64,000 nt of DNA. Origin: Zingiber officinale. Lineage: Eukaryota > Streptophyta > Magnoliopsida > Zingiberales > Zingiberaceae. This document shows, one piece after another, positions 34,305-52,352 of this stretch. The translations under genes and the position numbers were made by a program. The notes beneath the pieces are model-generated. The model had not been told where the DNA came from and searched no databases. It saw only the letters and a list, made by a program, of their open reading frames with translations. Position 1 is the first letter of the stretch, and the number at the start of each line of letters is the position of its first letter. The stretch covers positions 77,448,688 through 77,512,687 of the forward strand of contig NC_056000.1 of assembly GCF_018446385.1 (NCBI RefSeq). The letters run 5' to 3'.

Positions 34305-35596
34305 TTTAGGGTTAGTTTAGATGATTAAGTTTCGATAATTAGGATATTGTTGGAAGCTTTTTGATATTAAGCAAAGGGGGAGAAGTAAGGTTTAAGTGAA
34401 AACCTTAAATACCTTTGCGGTGAGAAATTCCTAACTCAATGGGGAGCTTAGGTGTAGAAGGAGCCTTGTGATAGGTTCCAATGCATGTTGCATATTTCAT
34501 TAGCATGGTTGATTGCTATTATGTTTTCCTTAACTTAAACGTATTACCAAACATCAAAAATGAGAGATTGTTGAAAACAATCTTAAGGGTCCGATGTGAC
34601 CATGAGTTTTGATGTTTGGACAAAGGGTTTATGTTATGTCTACTTCTGTATTTGATATATGTATTTGAGTTATGCAGGTTTGCAGGATACACATATGACT
34701 TAACTTGATGGCTTCGGATCCGGTGAAGGATGGAGCGTCTGAGTGACCATGGACAAGACAACAATGATAAGTCGAGAGAAGTACACTTCGAGACATACAC
34801 GAAAGATAACATTGGGACAAGCCGCATACTTGAATGCATCTGAGGGATGAGAGCTAAAGGAAGGAGACTTTAAGGCAAGAGGTCAAGGTAGCGAGGAAGA
34901 GTCAAGTGAGTCATGAGGGTCCGAGTGTGAAAGAAATGTACTCGGGAAGGAAAATCCTAGGTTTAGGGCTTTACTAGTCGATTGACAATTGGACCAATCG
35001 ATTGGGGCAGGACACAGAATGTTTCTATGCCTAACGACTGAGGCACCAATCGACTTGTGTATAGATCAGTCGATTGGTAAAGAGTCATTGCATAATTGTA
35101 AATTTTGCGGAGTGTCGTTAGGTGTATCCAACGCTAACACCAGTCGACTGATGGAGACACTAGTCCATTGGTAATGAGAAAAATAGTCTATGTGTTTTCC
35201 CCAAGCTCTATATAATCGAGCTTGGGGTGGTTAGCTTGGGTGATGAAATTAAACTTGGTTAAAGCCTAATTAGAGTCTCTAAGTTCCTGTGTGATCCAAG
35301 CGTCTTGATCGAGTTGTGGTGAGGTTTCTCTACCGATAAGGAGGCTTGAGCTAGCAAGAGATTCTGGGGACTAACCCACTGACGGATAGACATCGTTCAC
35401 CTTTTAGACAACCATGGAGTAGGAGTTTTAATCTCCGAACCACATAAACAAACGTGTTAGCGATTTGCTTGTTATTTTCTTGTCTTTAGATTTCGTATTT
35501 GTATATTTTTCACTACACTAACGAATACGTAGGAAAGTGAACGATTAAGCTAACGACTATTTAACCCCCCTTCTAGTCAATCAAAGATCCTGAACA
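34305..35596 (+). mobile_element. LTR retrotransposon fossil: internal 3' tail plus 3' LTR
   Basis: A short internal remnant (34305-34568) contains AAAGGGGGAGAAG and ends in a purine-rich tract. The LTR starts TGTTGAAAACAATCTT at 34569 and ends near CCTGAACA at 35596. The LTR contains ACCAATCGACT/AGTCGATTGGT-type inverted pairs at 34975-35175, similar in style to the other families here. Broken: no gag or pol. Confidence 0.65.
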
Positions 35597-36015
35597 CATG
35601 CGGCTCGGTACGTACGTGATTTATCCTTGTTTATTTTACTATGAGACCGATGACGAGAGATTATCTGGGGGAACGAATCACCTTTTTTTTTCTTTCCTTG
35701 AGATGAGTTTTGTTAATTTATCGATCGATTTTGAGGATTTTATTTTTTGGAAAATTGTTACGAAAAGAAAATAATTACACGAACCTTATTTAGATAATCG
35801 ATTAGTGGACTCCTTAGTTAATGTAGGTCCTTAAACTAAGCACGACCGAACACATTAATTCTATATATATTCGACTCCACTCCATGCATGTCCAATCTAA
35901 TTTAGTCAACGGTGAGCCAATGCCAATGGTATTCAATAAATAACCATCCGCACCGAAAATTTATAGAGGCGGAGGGGATGAGAAAAAAATAACTAGCATA
36001 CTATAGCGAAAAATC
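35597..36015 (+). promoter_or_regulatory. Upstream region of the glyoxal-oxidase-like gene
   Basis: AT-rich flank with a TATA-like TCTATATATATTC near 35862-35874, about 145 bp before the ATG. Nothing else is recognisable. Assignment as promoter rests on position only. Confidence 0.35.
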
Positions 36016-36467
36016 ATGAATAATCCTCCAATTTGTTTGCTTGGTATTTTCTTCTTTCTTCTCTCCCTCTCAACTAATCTCGCCGCTCCCTTGTTGCACG
36101 TCGATGATACCATTAATGGCTTGTTTGGAAGCGTATCCGTTAATATTGATGCATCAACTGTGGCACCGCCACCGATGGCGAATGAAAGGAGAAATCCTAA
36201 CTTCGAGACCACGTTCCTGGGCACTTGGAAGCTCCTACGTAGTAGCTCAGGGGTGTCGGCGATGCACATGGCGATCACCAAAGAGAACAAGGCCATCCTA
36301 TTTGATGCCACAAACTACGTCCCCACCCAAATGCCCTTGCCGGCGGGGAATTGCCGTCCTATCCCTAACAACAGCGCTGCCCCGGAGGACTGCTGGGCTC
36401 ACGCCGTCGAATACGACTTTGTGAACGATCTACTTCGTCCGCTCAAAGTAATTAATTATTTGAGAAC

Positions 36468-36513
<46 letters not shown>

Positions 36514-38072
36514 GAGGATGGTGCAGGTTTTGACCAACACTTGGTGTTCGTCGGGAGGATTCGCGGCGGACGGGACGCTGGTGCAGGCGGGAGGCTTCCG
36601 CGACGGCGGCGTCGCGGTCCGGTACCTCGAAACCTGCCCTACTTGTGACTGGGTCGAGTACCCAACCGCTCTCTCCGCTCCCAGATGGTAGGGAACAGTT
36701 TGCCTTTTTTTTTATTATTAAAAAATATTTCATTTAATTTTTTTCAAATTATATATATATATATATGTAAGACAGTTATTGATGAGGTGCAACTGGTTGA
36801 TTTCCGAGTTCCGACGAAAATTAATACTATAATTTATTATTAGATTTTACGAATTTAATCCGCGCATGCAGGTACGCGACCCAACAAATCCTACCCGACG
36901 GCAGTTTCATCGTGGTGGGCGGCCGCCGGCAATTCAGCTACGAGTTCATCCCCGCCCGCGGTCAGTCCAACCCTTCCAACTACAAACTCCGCTTCCTCGT
37001 CGCCACCACCGACGACGTCGAGAACAACCTCTATCCGTTTCTCCACCTCTCCTCCGACGGCAACCTCTTCATCTTCGCCAACAACCGCTCCATCCTCTTC
37101 GACCCCCGCTCCAACGCCATCCTCCGCGAGTTCCCTCCTCTCCCCGGCGGCTCCCGCAACTACCCGGCCTCGGCCGCTTCCGCCCTCCTCCCCATCCGCC
37201 TCCGTGGCTCCTCCGCCGCCGTCCAAGCAGAGGTCATCATCTGCGGCGGAGCCGCCCACAACGCCGCCTCCGTCGCAGCCAACCGCCAGATCTTCCTCCC
37301 TGCCATCGCCACCTGCAGCCGGCTGGTCATCACCAGGCCCAACGCCGCGTGGCACACGGAGAGCATGCCCACGTCGCGCGTCATGGGGGACCTCCTCATC
37401 CTCCCAACCGCCGACCTCCTCCTTCTCAACGGCGCCAAGAGCGGCACCTCCGGATGGGGCTGGGGCGAGGAGCCCAACCTCGAGCCGCTCATCTACCGTC
37501 CGGCAGTCAAGCGAACCCCTCAACGCAGCCGGTTCCAGCCACTGACGCCGTCGACGATCTCCAGGATGTACCATTCGACCAGCGCGGTGCTTCCGGACGC
37601 CACCGTGCTCGTCGCCGGAAGCAACCCGAACCCGTCCTACAACTACACGGCCAAGTACCCGACGGAGTTCCGGGTGGAACGGTTCGAGCCGCCGTACCTC
37701 GACCCTGCGCTGGCGGTCCACAGGCCGAAGATTTCGGAGGGATCTACTCCGGCGTCGGTGAGTTACCAGCAGGGATTCTCGGTACAGTTCGAGTTGCAGG
37801 GGGGTGAGTCGGGTGTGGAGGCGGCGGACGTGAAGGTGACGATGTACGCGCAGCCGTTCACGACGCATGGGTACTCGATGGGGCAAAGGCTGCTCGTGCT
37901 GTGGGTGGCGGAATTGACGTCGGCTGGAGAGGGGAGGTGGCAGGTGTCGGTCACGGCGCCTTCCTCGGGGGCCGTGGCGCCGCCGGGGTACTACCTGACG
38001 TTCGTGGTGTATCGTGGGGTGCCCAGTGAGGGTGTGTGGATTCAAGTTGGTGGGGCCGCCGGTGGTAATTGA
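36016..38072 (+). CDS. Secreted glyoxal/galactose oxidase-like protein (aldehyde oxidase GLOX type)
   Basis: Three exons (36016-36447, 36527-36687, 36872-38072) give 597 aa. A signal peptide (IFFFLLSLSTNLAAP, about 1-25) points to the cell wall or apoplast. The glyoxal oxidase N-terminal beta-propeller domain and the C-terminal DUF1929 (Ig-like) domain cover the rest. The copper-radical site of the galactose oxidase family is complete: Cys151 (NTWCSSG) and Tyr199 (PRWYATQ) for the thioether cofactor, Tyr431-His432 (SRMYHST) and His530 (TTHGYS) as ligands. Family members oxidise aldehydes or alcohols with release of H2O2; plant ones are linked to pollen, wall and defence roles, but the substrate here cannot be read from sequence. 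Intron 1 carries a (TAA)n run from 36469. Exon 3 is extremely GC-rich, so long antisense and off-frame reading frames there are shadows. Confidence 0.93.
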
Positions 38073-38583
38073 TTTTTTTCTTCAAATTTGAAAAAGAGAG
38101 AAAATATTATTAGTTTCTTATTTATTTAATGAAATAAAAAATAAATGAGAATTGTGATCGATTTCCTTTTTCTTATATCGTCAATGTAAAAACTTAAAAA
38201 ACCATTAATAAATATTTTATTTCTATGAGAAAAATACGACAAAGGTAGATAAATATAAAACCGCCTTCATGCCAGATTTTTCCTATATAATTAATTATAC
38301 GCTGTCAGCTCAGCAAAAGTGAAAACAAACCGGAAAGATCGGTGATAGGCACAAGGAGCGGTTCGGTCCGGCGCTGGATCGCCTCTCGTCGAGTCGGGTA
38401 ACGAGTTTCCTGACCTTCTCGTCATCGCGGGCGACACTAATTACCCGAAATGCCCTGGCGTCGTCTTCACCGACTAGTCCATGGCCCTACCCATCCCTGG
38501 GGACCTCTCTCGCGATTTCTCGTCCCCAATTCAAAACCAGTTCATCGATTCCATTTCGGGATAGAGTGGGCGAGGACTGCGCC
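38073..38583. other. Intergenic spacer between the GLOX-like and CK1 genes
   Basis: AT-rich 3' flank of the first gene, then a GC-rich 5' leader (from about 38330) of the kinase gene. No separate feature seen. Confidence 0.5.
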
Positions 38584-44063
<5,480 letters not shown>

Positions 44064-45689
44064 CCGGTAATTCTGTTGTATGAGTAGCTGCCATGTATGT
44101 TCAGTCCCAGTTCACTGCATGGGACTTCTCAGGTTGAGCGTCTGTTCTTTATGGGCTCTTCAGGTGTAAATTCAAAGTGGTTGGGTCCAACAACACGATA
44201 ACACAGTAGCTGCACTGTTATTGCTCAGGTCACTTACTCCTGTTAAGGTGACTATTAAGTGTGTTACATAATTAATGCTTTTCGGTCTAACATTCTATTT
44301 CCCATTTAAATTGGATAAAATGAAATTGTTTTATTTCATTAATGTTGATAAGTCTATTTAGTAGAGGGATATCATGTAATAAAATGCCTCGTGGATTCAT
44401 CTATCCTGGCTTCTCTGCTCCTTGTTTAGTTTTGTATTCTATTCCTTTGGTTCAGGTGCCAGGCTCTCGTCTTTAATGCTTGTTACCAGATTGCAATACC
44501 ACCTTATCTGTAAGTTGAGTCATTAACACACGCTTTTGAACATAATGTGCATGATTAATGACCAACTTCACATTCATCAACTTACCACAACTAAATGTTG
44601 CTGTTATTGTAGAGGACAAGACATTGGCCTTTGAAGATTTTAGACATGGAATCTGGATCATCTTAGATAGTATCTACGTCCATAAAGAGAGATGATGAAC
44701 AGGTTTTACGTTTTCTCAGCTTGGAAAAAATGGTAGATTCGAGATAGTTTGTTTTCCTTGTTTTTTAAGTAGTTATGTATATGGTTTCATCGTGTGCATT
44801 TGTCTATGTTTTAGGGTTTGTTTACTGAGTAAATAAGTTAAAGGGTGAATTACGAGCAAAGGATGAAGCGATAGAAGAATCGCTTCTTTTTCCCCTTTTT
44901 TTAGCATTGCTTTCACTGATAAATAAACATGGTTTTAGTGAAACGTGTGTAAAAATTTGTTGAAATTTTTTCTTTTCCATTCATTTCTTTAATTTTATTT
45001 TTATGCCTTTCTCGTGCGACCCTTTTTCTACTCCTAATTTACCATACCTTTACGGTCAACAAATTGTTTTTAATCAATATTTTTTCCTTTATATTTCTCA
45101 TTCTTTTAATCTCTTCCTCTCTTCTTGTATTGTCTGAATATAACGTTGCCATATGATTATATCCCTATCTAATATTATTCTAATCAATCAAATCTTGTTC
45201 TATTGGAATGACAATGGATATCGGATGTCAAAAATAAGATTTAAAAAATAATTTAATATGTTTTTAAATATGTAAAAAGGTCATATAGTTATTTATTGCG
45301 TTCAATTAATTTCAAAGAAGTTTATTTCACCGATTGCGTAAAAGTTGATTTTGAATTGTTGTGGGAACACGATTGATCTGCGGGTACTTGTCAGTTTGTT
45401 TCTAGTTTGGGTTAAACTTGTGGGTGCCGGGTGCGCGTACGATTATGAAATTAATATCGATTTTGAGTTTAACATCCAATTTGGGATAGCGAGTAGTGAG
45501 TTGGGTTGGAATTGGTCAGTGGAGGAAAGTAGTGAATCTCATCAATTATTCAACGATATCAAATATCTCAGTCCACGTGCGCCTCACGCATTCACGCGAG
45601 CACGCGACGGGCTTCCGTTCGTTTTCCTCTCCGATGAATCCAACCCCAAGTGGCGGCGCGACTGCTCTCTTTCTGCTAGACGATTCCAG
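44064..45689. other. CK1 3' flank and ASCC1 upstream region
   Basis: The left part should contain the kinase 3' untranslated region; the right part is the 5' flank of the ASCC1 gene. A short upstream reading frame (MNPTPSGGATALFLLDDSR, 45634-45693) overlaps the ASCC1 start in another frame. No other gene seen. Confidence 0.5.
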
Positions 45690-48600
45690 ATGATCGCCTC
45701 ATGCTATTCACTCTCGAGGTGAAGATCTTTCAGTTAATTCTCCGATTGAGATCATCCTAATCCCCTTTGATCTGCATCGCTTCCTCCTCCGTTTTGCCTA
45801 AATGCAGTCGTTTGGTTCCTTCCTGACTCGACTGCTGATTCTTGTGCAGAATAGATCGCCTCCTCAAAGTTGTGCGTCCGCTGAACGGTCTCGCGAATCC
45901 TTCAAGTCAGAATCAGGTTAATTTCTCTAACTTTTGCTTGGAATTGAAATTCTATTTCTGACATTGCACTAGATTCCTGTGTTTTACCAGCAAACAAAAA
46001 GGAACTAGTCTCTATTATCTTTACCAATTTGGGTTCTGGAACGCTAATCAAAATTGGTTGTGGTGGTGATTTAGAAAAAAACCATGAACTCTATATTTTA
46101 GTTTCTTCAAACTGAATGCCCATTCTCATATTCTCACTTAAGTCTGAAAACAAGAATTCAAATTCGAACCCTCACAAATTTCTTTTCTAGTAAAGAAACA
46201 AAATTCCTTTTTCAAACAAGAATTGGTTCCAAACAGGCTGACAGGATTTGGCTTACATGTTTAGGTTTGGGCTCGTGGTCAGATATTGAGCTGCAAATGG
46301 AAAATATCTAATTCTATGAATGAAGTAGCTAAGATGGATCGGCATAAAAAGCGGAAAGAAATTATGCATGTATGGAGACCAATCTCTACTCAGTCAACTT
46401 CACATGAAGGTTTTTCCTGATTCAATGAATTCTGCATATTTTTGAGTTTCATACTGAGCTAATATCCAATTCTTCTAAATAGAACCTTTCTTTTACTTTG
46501 GATCCTATTTTTTTATTTCCTAACCATGACTCATGAGCATTCCAAATGACTTCATCTGTTTAGAAAGGTCTGAGACATATTGGCAAATATGCTACTCCTA
46601 TTATACATAATTCTAGAAAGCACTCTCTATGCTTTTTAACTTAATTCCAAGTCATTTTCCAAGATTCGGTGGCTTTCAAAAAAAAACAAATCTTAGCTAG
46701 GTATGTAGCAAATATATGAGAGCCCATTTAATATGAACTAGATTTATTTCCTTTTGTTGGGGATAAGGCCTCAAGCAAACTAATTCATTATGGTTCTTTT
46801 TTAAGTTTTTGCCTTTCCTTCCACTTGATTTTGAGGGTGTGTCTACATGAGGGGGAGGGAGCTCGAGACGCAGGAAAGAGCAGAGCAGAGCAGTCAATTT
46901 CCTTGTCTACTTCAGTAGAAGAAACCCCAAAGGGGGGAAGGGAACAATTTGAAGCTCCTTTGCCCACATCTGTTTCAGACCAAAAGTGGATTAAAGAGGG
47001 GAAAGAATGTTGTAAGGATTGGTTTAACTGTTCATGTCTTAGAAATGACAAAATTGAAGGGCTAATTTTATCATTTGCTCTCAAATTGTTTCCTTTCCTC
47101 TATCTTCAAGTAGACAGTACAAAGGAAACCTCTCTCCTAAGTTTCTGCCTTTCCTTCCACTTGATTTTGAAGGTACTGTAACTTCCCAGGAAACCAAAAT
47201 CATGGCCAGGAATTTACTAGTATCTGAACAATAAGATAATGTGGCTACTGATTTGTTTTTGTATCCTGAAGCTATGAACTGAATTGTTAATTTGTATTCA
47301 CTTCAATATGATTAGTTGAGAATCATCTAATCCTTATCCTGAGAGTCATGTAATTTAGGTTGATATATGCACCTAATAATTTTCGTGTGCTTCTCATAAT
47401 AAGCTTATTCGTATTTATAGTTAAACTAGGAAAACAATTTTATACCTTATTTCTATTGTCTATTGAAAATCTGCAAGAATTTTCATGCAGCAAATTCTTC
47501 TACGACTGGAAGATCAGTCAGTGCTCATGTACTATTGTTCTTGTTGTCTGCTATGCATTGTAGAAAACATTTTTCAATAATAATAAATCTGTAGATGCAG
47601 GACAAACTGCAATGGGCTGAATGTATCGTTGAAGCTTTATACATTCAGGATAACCATGCATTCAACTGCTATTGGAAATGTTTTGCGAATATTTAAAAAA
47701 AAAATCTAAAAGGCCATGTAACTACTCTCTACTTTTTATTATATGCTCTTTAGGGAATGACTCCTTGCTATCTAAGAGACAATTGCAACTATATGTATGC
47801 TTTGAGTTTACGAAGCCATAGTTACATTTTTGTTCTCTCTAAATAATTGTCAAACATCAATTGGGAGTTTGTTTCATATTTAGTGGTACAATGGAAAATC
47901 ATCTTGTTTTGTAAAGACAAGTTTAGCTAGGTGTACTATAGCCTTGGTAAATCACAATGTTTATTCTAGAAGCTGTTGAATTGCAAGTCTATGTTTAGGA
48001 AATGGAAGCTTATCGAAATTATAAAGGATTTTTTAGGAACTCTAAAGAACCTTTGAAGAATTTAGAAGTCTTCTTTCATTTGAAGCTTAAAAGGAGTTTC
48101 TTGGGACTTTGTCCATCTAATTATTCTAAGATATCATTTAATACAGTTGACTATGATAAAGGATCAGATCTTCAATGCCAACAGCCTGAAGGACAAAAGA
48201 ACAAGCCTACAGGTGATTCGGATGAGCAGGTCTTCACCCAGGATGAGTCTACGTCTGACACTTCAATGACATTAACCACAAGTTCTAACATAGTGGATCA
48301 TGATAACCATTTGGAAAAATTAACTACAAGTTCTAGCATAGTCGATCATGCGAGCCATTTAGAAACCATAGCAGGAACTTTCTCCAAAAGTCATGATTCT
48401 ACTACCGCTTCCATATCTCGTGAAAACCCTGAACAGATTACAGTTGAGAAGGGTGCTGATTTAGGAAGCCAAGATAAAAGTTCTTCAGTTTCTATTGAGG
48501 TATCTCTTGAGATTCTTCTCTTTCTGTTCAATGAATGTATATCTTGGTTCACACCCTCAATTTATAGTCTCCTATTCTTGGTTTTTCTTTTCTTGCAAGT

Positions 48601-51600
48601 TTTGGTGGATAATTTAATGTAAGTTATATTGCAAGACAACCGGAATTCATTTACAAATCTAAAATAATTTCTACAGGTAGATGCTTCTTTGATTCGCTTT
48701 ATTAAAGGAAGAGGGTATGACCTTCAGAATTCTCTATGCATTGTTTGTTTCATCTAGTATAATGCTTTTATTCCTCACTTTTATCGAAAAATCTCTAGTA
48801 GTCTTGAAATACAAAATTTTCTATCTTTTAGTGGTTCAACGCAAAAACAGATTGAGGGAGATTTTGGCGTTAATATTGTGCTGCCTTCCTCTAAAGAGGA
48901 TTGCAGTATTGGTGAGTTAGTATTTAACAATTGGACTTTCTTTCCTCAGAAACCTTTTGTTCTTATTGTCACATAGCTTTCACTATTAAGTTTTCTTAAT
49001 GTGCTGGTCTACTTCTAGTGTTTGTTGTTATTTCTCCTCCACATTGTTTGTATTAGTGTTTCCTGCATGGCTAGATTCTACTGAAGCCGACTTCAAAGCA
49101 AATACTGGCCCTTATAGTTCCCTATCGTTACAGTTTTTTAATCTCCGAGAAAGATTTCTTTAATGAGAATGATATACTTAACATATTTTGGTTGTATTTT
49201 TGAAATGACATATTCAACAGTCCATATATTTATCATTCAAGGAAACACAAATGAGAGATAAATTTCTGTATATTTTCCCCTTTAACTTTATTTCCCTACT
49301 CTGATACTCTGATTCTCTCCCCTGCAATTTTCCTTCCTCAGGAAACACAACCGAGAGTAAAACAAGAAGAATTCCTTTTTGCAAGGATTTCAAACCTACT
49401 TTAGTTAATAATTAACAAACACGTGCTTGATCAACTTGTAATTTGCCTCATCTGTACTCAATGAAGAATAAGTTTTTTTTTTAAAAGATGTATCCTTTAT
49501 ACTTGTTTTGTTAAGCAGTGAGGCCAATGCATGCTCTTTTGTTCTCTTAATCTGTTTTTCTAATTGATGTGTACTTTTGTTTTGGCATGGCTCTTTATTG
49601 GAGTCTTATTGCTGTATAAAAGAATATAAAAAATACATGACCTACAACTATCAACATATATGATATTGAATGTTCACTGACACTACGCTTGTACCTGTTG
49701 CCAGTTTTGGCTTCCATGAAGAAAATTAATTATTTGTCAGTCTTTTTTTATTGTTTATATTATTTTTTGATTTTGTTCTCATTGGGTAATTGGATCAAAA
49801 TTTCCCCTTTTGCAGTTGTTGAGGGCTCAATTGGAAGTGTTGCTAAAGCTTCAGAAAAGATAACTAGGATAATTGAAGAGGTTAATCAACTTGATTAGTT
49901 AATTAGGAAATTTTATATTAGTTACTGTCTAATGGTTATGAGGAACAGTCCTCTCATAATTGTACGCTAGTTGCCATGAAATGGTTGTGAAGAATAATTC
50001 TCTCATCTAGACGTTGGGTTCAAATATCTTGGTTATTACAGTATAATGTTTTTACATTAATTTAATATTTGTGCAGGCTGCAGCAAACTAATTTATCATA
50101 TCAATGTCATTTTAGTTGAGTAAAAGTAAATTTCATTTGGTCAAATTAATTTGATGCCATCGTTTATAAAGCTGCTTTAGTTTATTATGCAGCTCTTGTG
50201 GAATAGTTAACTTTCAGTTGTCATTTACAGGCCGTGAAAAGCCCAAGGCTTGATTATTCTCACTTTATATCCCTACCATTGGCTCTCCACCCGGAACTGG
50301 TGGAAAAGCTAATTCGTTTCCAGAAGTCTATTCTTGGAGATGCTGCAGTTGGGCCTGAGGATGACCTGGAACATGAATCAAATGAAGATGCTACAGATGA
50401 GGAGGATAACCAATCAATAAATCAGAAAGTTTCTGTTCAGCTTGAAGTTGGGGAAGAAAACAAACATGTGAAAGTAAAGATGGATTCTATAGGATATAAA
50501 TCTACTTCTAAAGCTTCTATTTTGTCAGGTAGGAAAATGTTAGTCCTTTGTCCTTTCCTAAGTCATTCTTCATGTGACTGATTTGTGTGATTATTGTATT
50601 TCTATAAACTATGAGACTTGCAAATTCTTTATTTATATCATACATCCAATATTTTTTTATTTGTTTGTTCTTTCTAATTTTGCCAGTTAAATATTGTTGA
50701 TCATCCTTGTTGAATAATACAGATATGGGCATTGAGAAATCCATCTTTATAAAACCAAAAACATTCCATCTAACTGTTCTAATGCTGAAATTATGGAACA
50801 AAGAACGGATCGCTATGGCTGCTAAGGTTCTGCAGGTAAACTATCTACTCACGGGTATTCTGGGAATTGGTTGATTGATAGTTGGATATTTTCCTTGTCG
50901 ATCACAGAAAATATCATCAAAAGTGCTGGATGCTTTGGAAAACCAGCCTGTTTCCGTAAGACTTAGAGGATTGGTATGTCACTTTTGTTCCTCTATTTTG
51001 ATCATTGTAGTCTTCATTCTGTCACTGTTATATCTCCACTTGAAATCTTGAGGTCCAAAATATGATCTATTTTAGATGATCAACTACATTTGCAGGCAGT
51101 TGTTTAATCAGCAATTTTTCTCATTGAAATTCCTGATGGTTCTCTCAAAGAAACCAAAATCTTTTGATTTGGCATTTTCCTTGTAATAAAACTGGTTCCG
51201 AGTATTCAGATTAATTCTTGTACTTCCATTGTTAACTACTTCATGTTGGATGCGCATTATGTAACTATTGATGATTTTGGTTGTAGCTAGTTCTTTTGAT
51301 GGTTTATGCCTTGCCTGTAGATCTTAATTTTGTCGGGCAAGATTCCTGAGTTTTTTGTGGTGCTTTGCTACTCAAGCTAAGATGTGTGCAGTGTGCATAT
51401 CCGAACCATATTATAGCGAAGTTTGATGATTTTGCTATTGATCCTTTTAGTGTATTTCTATCAATCTCAATCTGCTTAGGGAATATGTAGTGTGTGTAAG
51501 CCAACCAGGACCTTAGCTACAACTTCCACGGTCCTTTCCAAAAGTACAAAGGAAATATTTGATTTTGGATCTTGTTTGCAGGCGTGCATGAAAGGTTCGC

Positions 51601-52352
51601 CTGCTAAGGCCCGAGTTGTGCATGCCCCAGTCAAGGAAATTGATGAAGAGGGACGGTTGTTGCGTGCTTGCCGTATCCAAACATTTTCCAACTTCACAGA
51701 TATTCGAATGCTAGAAAACACAAACTTTTTGATGCCAAAATGTTCACACTTGACCTTTTGCAACCCCCACAGAGGTTATTATTGATGCTTATGTTGAAGC
51801 TGGTCTCGTTCTCGAAAAGGATGCTCAACAATCACTGAAGGTAATTCTTTTCTAATCCCACATATTGAAATTGCAAGCTAGTAGGTGTGTGGTTTGTTGT
51901 TAGTTAGAGGATGCCAAATCTCAGCGTCTCAGTTGCTATTATTGCATTTAGACCATAATTTTGCACTAGGAAAATCTCAAAAGCACTAGGAAAGCAAGAA
52001 TAAGTTCTTGTTCACTACTAAATTCCAATTCCTAACACTCTAAATGCAGCTACATGCAACTGTGATGAATGCTCGACACAGGAAAAGGTGCTCACTATTC
52101 TCCTGTTATTTGCAACTATTTTGCTGTGAAAATTTTTGTTTCCAAGTACGAAGGCAAATTGTTTTCAGGACAAGTAGGAGAAAGATACAGGATTATTTTG
52201 ACGCGCGACACATTTTCAGAGTTTATGGTTCCGAGGACTGGGGGGAATACCACATTCCGCAGGTGCATTTGTCCCAGAGATTCAAGCATGATGAAGGTGG
52301 ATACTATCATTGCTGCACTTCAATTCCCTTGCCTGAAAAAAATGCGGACTAA
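45690..52352 (+). CDS. ASCC1 homologue (KH domain plus 2H phosphoesterase-like domain)
   Basis: Fourteen exons: 45690-45718, 45850-45916, 46265-46409, 48147-48499, 48677-48714, 48832-48911, 49816-49880, 50231-50528, 50723-50835, 50908-50973, 51582-51672, 51773-51840, 52050-52087, 52169-52352; phases close, 544 aa. A KH domain lies at about 199-259 with the loop GRGG (209-212). The AKAP7/2H phosphoesterase-like domain (about 262-535) keeps both HxT/S motifs: HFIS (270-273) and HLTV (374-377). The segment EGRLLRACQVIIDAYVEAGL, then LHATVMNARHRKR and FDARHIF...GSEDWGEYHIP, is diagnostic of ASCC1, a subunit of the activating signal cointegrator complex, which in animals works in alkylation repair and has partners in ribosome quality control. 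Residues 80-198, encoded by exon 4, are Ser/Thr-rich and unconserved. The start Met is the first in frame with exon 2; it is the least certain part. Confidence 0.88.
46800..47180. repeat. 35-bp direct repeats bounding about 300 bp in ASCC1 intron 3
   Basis: AAGTTTTTGCCTTTCCTTCC followed by ACTTGATTTTGAGGGT (46803-46838) recurs at about 47139-47176 with two or three differences. The bounded segment is less AT-rich than the intron around it and open in one frame, but I recognise no protein. A small duplication or inserted unit is the likely explanation. Confidence 0.6.

Noticed and set aside
36866-38045. Long open frames antisense and off-frame to the GLOX-like exon 3
   Set aside because: They follow from extreme GC bias; the sense frame carries all family motifs and correct splice phases.
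46825-47181. A 118-codon frame in ASCC1 intron 3
   Set aside because: No recognisable domain, overlapping open frame on the other strand, and bounded by direct repeats within an intron.
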